DNA of 64,000 bases from an uncultured Alistipes sp. (GTDB lineage: Bacteria; Bacteroidota; Bacteroidia; Bacteroidales; Rikenellaceae). Position 1 is the first letter of the stretch. Every line of letters starts with the position of its first letter. The notes under the pieces were generated by a model. That model saw only the letters and a program-made list of their open reading frames with translations. It was not told the origin of the DNA and made no database searches. Shown here one piece after another: positions 61,826-64,000 of the stretch. The position numbers were made by a program, and so were the translations under genes. The stretch covers positions 1 through 64,000 of the forward strand of contig CALUNE010000004.1 of NCBI GenBank assembly GCA_944321945.1, written 5' to 3'.

Positions 61826-62970
61826 ACCCGTTCGTCGCGCCGCAGCAGCGTGATGCCCAGAACCGCCGTCAACAGCGGGCTGATCAGATCATACATGAAA
61901 TAGCGACCCAGGATCCCCTCCTCGCCCAGGCGGCGGGCCACCCGGCGAACCTCCCACAGAACCACTCCGTAGCGGATCAGCACCAGCAGCACGGCACCCA
62001 GCTTGTACTCCAGCGGCATCACCGCCAGGGCACAGAGCACCGTCAGAAAGAACAGAATCCGGCTCCCCGACTCCCAGCGCACGAAGCACTTCACGTCGCC
62101 CGGATAGTAGCGGAATGCCGAACCGTAGTAGCGAAGCTGGTTCAGCCACCACCGCATGCCGCCCCACGTCTTCTCGCGGAGCGTCGCCCGCGGCGAAAGA
62201 ATCACACTCACGTTCTCGCGGGTCATGATCTGCTGCATGAACAGATCGTCTTCACCGACATTCATGTTCAGATAATTGAATCCGTGCGCTCCGAAATAGA
62301 GCCGTTTGGTAAAGCCCAGATTGTGAAGCGTCCCCCGATAGGGGCGATTCCGGACCGCCCGCGCGATCCAGTCGGCCGAATGCATCAGACGCCACGTCCG
62401 CATCAGGTAGTTCGCAAAGCCCTTCAGGCGCTCCACCCCGCAGTAGCCCACCACAACGTCGCCCCGCATGAACCCCTTGGCCATCAGCGACAACCAGCGG
62501 TCGGTCTGGGGAACGGCATCCGTCGAGGTGAAGATCAGGTGCTCGCAATGCGCCGACTTGATCCCCACGTTGAGCGCCATCTTCCGCGAAATCGGATAGC
62601 GCGGGTCCAGCTGGATACGCGTGGTGGTGATTTGCGGAAACGACTGCCGAAGCTGCGACAGATCCTCGAAAAAGTCCACGTCGTGGCCCACGTAGACGAT
62701 CACCACCTCGAAATGCGGGTAGGCCTGCGCCAGAATCAGCGGCAGGCGCTCCTCGACAAACGAGTAGTCTTCCGAAAACAGCGGAACGATCACCGATACG
62801 GGCGGCTCCTGTTCCAGCAGCACCTTCCGGTTGTTGTTCCGGTAACCCGAAATCCGTCCGTATACGAAGATATAATAGTAGAGCTGTACGCCGAACATCA
62901 AGAGCAGAGCGCCCGCCAGTGCAAGGCCCTCCCAGCCATAGCTGACCAGAATTTGTTCGAAGAATCGCAT
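61816..62970 (-). CDS. Family 2 glycosyltransferase, membrane-bound
   Basis: 384 residues. An N-terminal helix (about 13-35), a GT-A domain starting PPVSVIVPLFSEDYSFVEE with the DxD-like FTSTDAVPQ, and the later EDDLFMQQI and RWWLNQLRYYG (Q/RxxRW-like) segments, followed by two to four C-terminal helices. It should build a polysaccharide or glycolipid at the inner membrane. The promoter TATCTTTG lies 16-24 nt upstream, divergent from tgt. Confidence 0.9.
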   Translation of the reverse strand: MRFFEQILVSYGWEGLALAGALLLMFGVQLYYYIFVYGRISGYRNNNRKVLLEQEPPVSVIVPLFSEDYSFVEERLPLILAQAYPHFEVVIVYVGHDVDFFEDLSQLRQSFPQITTTRIQLDPRYPISRKMALNVGIKSAHCEHLIFTSTDAVPQTDRWLSLMAKGFMRGDVVVGYCGVERLKGFANYLMRTWRLMHSADWIARAVRNRPYRGTLHNLGFTKRLYFGAHGFNYLNMNVGEDDLFMQQIMTRENVSVILSPRATLREKTWGGMRWWLNQLRYYGSAFRYYPGDVKCFVRWESGSRILFFLTVLCALAVMPLEYKLGAVLLVLIRYGVVLWEVRRVARRLGEEGILGRYFMYDLISPLLTAVLGITLLRRDERVWR

Positions 62971-62986
62971 ATTGACAAAATATGCG

Positions 62987-62994
62987 CAAAGATA
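62987..62994 (-). promoter_or_regulatory. Promoter -7 box for the glycosyltransferase-sigma operon
   Basis: TATCTTTG on the - strand, 16 nt upstream of the glycosyltransferase ATG. Confidence 0.6.
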
Positions 62995-63008
62995 CGAATA
63001 TTTTGTGT

Positions 63009-63016
63009 ATTTTTGC
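63009..63016 (+). promoter_or_regulatory. Promoter -7 box for tgt
   Basis: TATTTTTG, 7 nt before the ATG at 63024 and 13 nt before the in-frame ATG at 63030. Confidence 0.6.
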
Positions 63017-63023
63017 CGAATAG

Positions 63024-64000
63024 ATGCGTATGAAATTTACTCTGCAACACAAAGACCCCGCCTCCCGGGCCCGGGCCGGTGAAATCGTCACCGACCACGG
63101 CAGGATCCTGACGCCGATCTTCATGCCCGTAGGCACGGCCGCCACCGTCAAAGGCATCTTCCACCGCGACGTCAGAAACGAGGCCAAGGCCCAGATCATC
63201 CTGGCAAACACCTATCACCTCTATCTCCGCCCCGGAATGGAGATCCTCGAACGAGCCGGCGGTGTCCACCGTTTCTCGACCTGGGACGGCCCGATGCTTA
63301 CCGACAGCGGCGGATTCCAGGTCTTCTCGCTCGCCGACTGCCGAAAACTCAAGGAGGAGGGATGTCACTTCCGTTCGCACATCGACGGCTCGAAGCACCT
63401 GTTCACCCCCGAAAGCGTCATCGACACCGAACGCACGATCGGCGCCGACATCATGATGGCCTTCGACGAGTGCCCCCCGGGCGACGCCCCCCGCGATTAC
63501 GCCGCCAGGTCGCTCGCCCTGACCGAACGCTGGCTCGACCGCTGCTTCAACCGCTATCACCAGACCTCGCCCAAATACGGCCACTACCAGGCACTGTTCC
63601 CCATCGTCCAGGGCTGCTCCTATCCCGACCTGCGGGCCCATGCCGCCGAAAACGTCAAACAGTACGATGCCGACGGGTATGCCATCGGCGGTCTGGCCGT
63701 CGGCGAACCCACCGAGGTGATGTACGAAATGATCGAGGTGGTCAACGCCATCCTCCCCGAAGACCGCCCCCGCTATCTGATGGGGGTCGGAACCCCGGTC
63801 AACATCCTCGAGGCCATCGAACGCGGCGTCGACATGTTCGACTGCGTCATGCCCACCCGTAACGGCCGCAACGGACAGCTGTTCACCGCCGAGGGCGTCA
63901 TCAACATCCGGAACAAAAAGTGGGAGGACGACTTCTCCCCGATCGACCCCGACGGAACCGCATTCGTCGACACCCTCTACTCGAAGGCCTATCTGCACCA
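63024..64000 (+). CDS. tgt: tRNA-guanine transglycosylase (partial, cut by the window end)
   Basis: The first 325 codons are present. Tgt exchanges guanine 34 for preQ1 in tRNAs with GUN anticodons. Visible motifs: the catalytic Asp in MLTDSGGFQVFSL, FDECPPGDAPRDYAARSL, the GGLAVGE loop and the second catalytic Asp in GVDMFDCVMPTRNGRNG. The usual length is about 375 residues, so roughly 50 C-terminal residues, including part of the zinc site, lie beyond the window. Starts at 63024 (MRMKF) and 63030 (MKF) are both possible. Confidence 0.95.
   Translation, partial: MRMKFTLQHKDPASRARAGEIVTDHGRILTPIFMPVGTAATVKGIFHRDVRNEAKAQIILANTYHLYLRPGMEILERAGGVHRFSTWDGPMLTDSGGFQVFSLADCRKLKEEGCHFRSHIDGSKHLFTPESVIDTERTIGADIMMAFDECPPGDAPRDYAARSLALTERWLDRCFNRYHQTSPKYGHYQALFPIVQGCSYPDLRAHAAENVKQYDADGYAIGGLAVGEPTEVMYEMIEVVNAILPEDRPRYLMGVGTPVNILEAIERGVDMFDCVMPTRNGRNGQLFTAEGVINIRNKKWEDDFSPIDPDGTAFVDTLYSKAYLH

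Overview
The window is chromosomal DNA from a GC-rich member of the Bacteroidota, most likely Bacteroidales and probably Alistipes or a close relative (Rikenellaceae). The evidence is the promoter style (TAnnTTTG boxes at roughly -7), few Shine-Dalgarno sequences, families typical of Bacteroidota (DUF3108, DUF3467, DUF4271, DUF4876, DUF4924, DUF6850, HmuY), a carboxypeptidase-regulatory-like TonB receptor, and MurA and EF-G variants of the kind seen in this phylum. The genus call is an inference from GC content and gene content. Coding density is high and nothing looks like a prophage, an insertion sequence or a CRISPR array.

Layout. 1-4.2 kb: recG, a DUF3108 protein and a membrane-anchored coiled-coil protein. 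4.3-7.2 kb: a phosphoethanolamine-transferase-like membrane enzyme and a ROK sugar kinase. 7.3-15.4 kb: isoprenyl diphosphate synthase, U32 peptidase, acyltransferase-like membrane protein, MFS exporter, LD-carboxypeptidase, aminopeptidase P and an SGNH esterase. 15.6-22.5 kb: a divergent EF-G paralogue, a PiT phosphate transporter with a PhoU-like tail, DUF4924, a double GNAT protein and rpmH. 22.6-28.8 kb: murA, tdk, a lipoprotein sulfatase, a helical protein and cstA. 29.0-30.4 kb: tRNA-Thr and a membrane protein.

30.4-40.9 kb is the most accessory-looking part. One operon encodes a TonB-dependent receptor, a DUF4876 lipoprotein, a DUF6850 outer-membrane barrel, a gingipain-like clan CD cysteine peptidase, a papain-like cysteine peptidase and an HmuY-like lipoprotein. 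I read it as a protease-coupled nutrient (possibly haem) acquisition locus. The receptor carries a G9 tract in frame, and the HmuY-like sequence seems to be split between the last two genes in reversed order.

41.0-53.1 kb is a run of + strand housekeeping genes: lnt, folC, (DUF3467 on -), a LysE-type exporter, cmk, ispH, an S41 protease, an orphan histidine kinase, DUF4271, hemD, rnpA and yidD. 53.3-59.0 kb is on the - strand: a hemerythrin/LuxR regulator, an LtaS-like enzyme, upp, hflX and tonB. 59.2-64.0 kb: rlmN, rsmG, an ECF sigma factor overlapping a glycosyltransferase gene, and the start of tgt, cut by the window edge.

Several intergenic gaps hold short tandem repeats with unrelated units of 18, 19, 20, 35 and 46 bp, plus polypurine and homopolymer tracts. 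Several genes start only 5-7 nt after their promoter box and may be leaderless.
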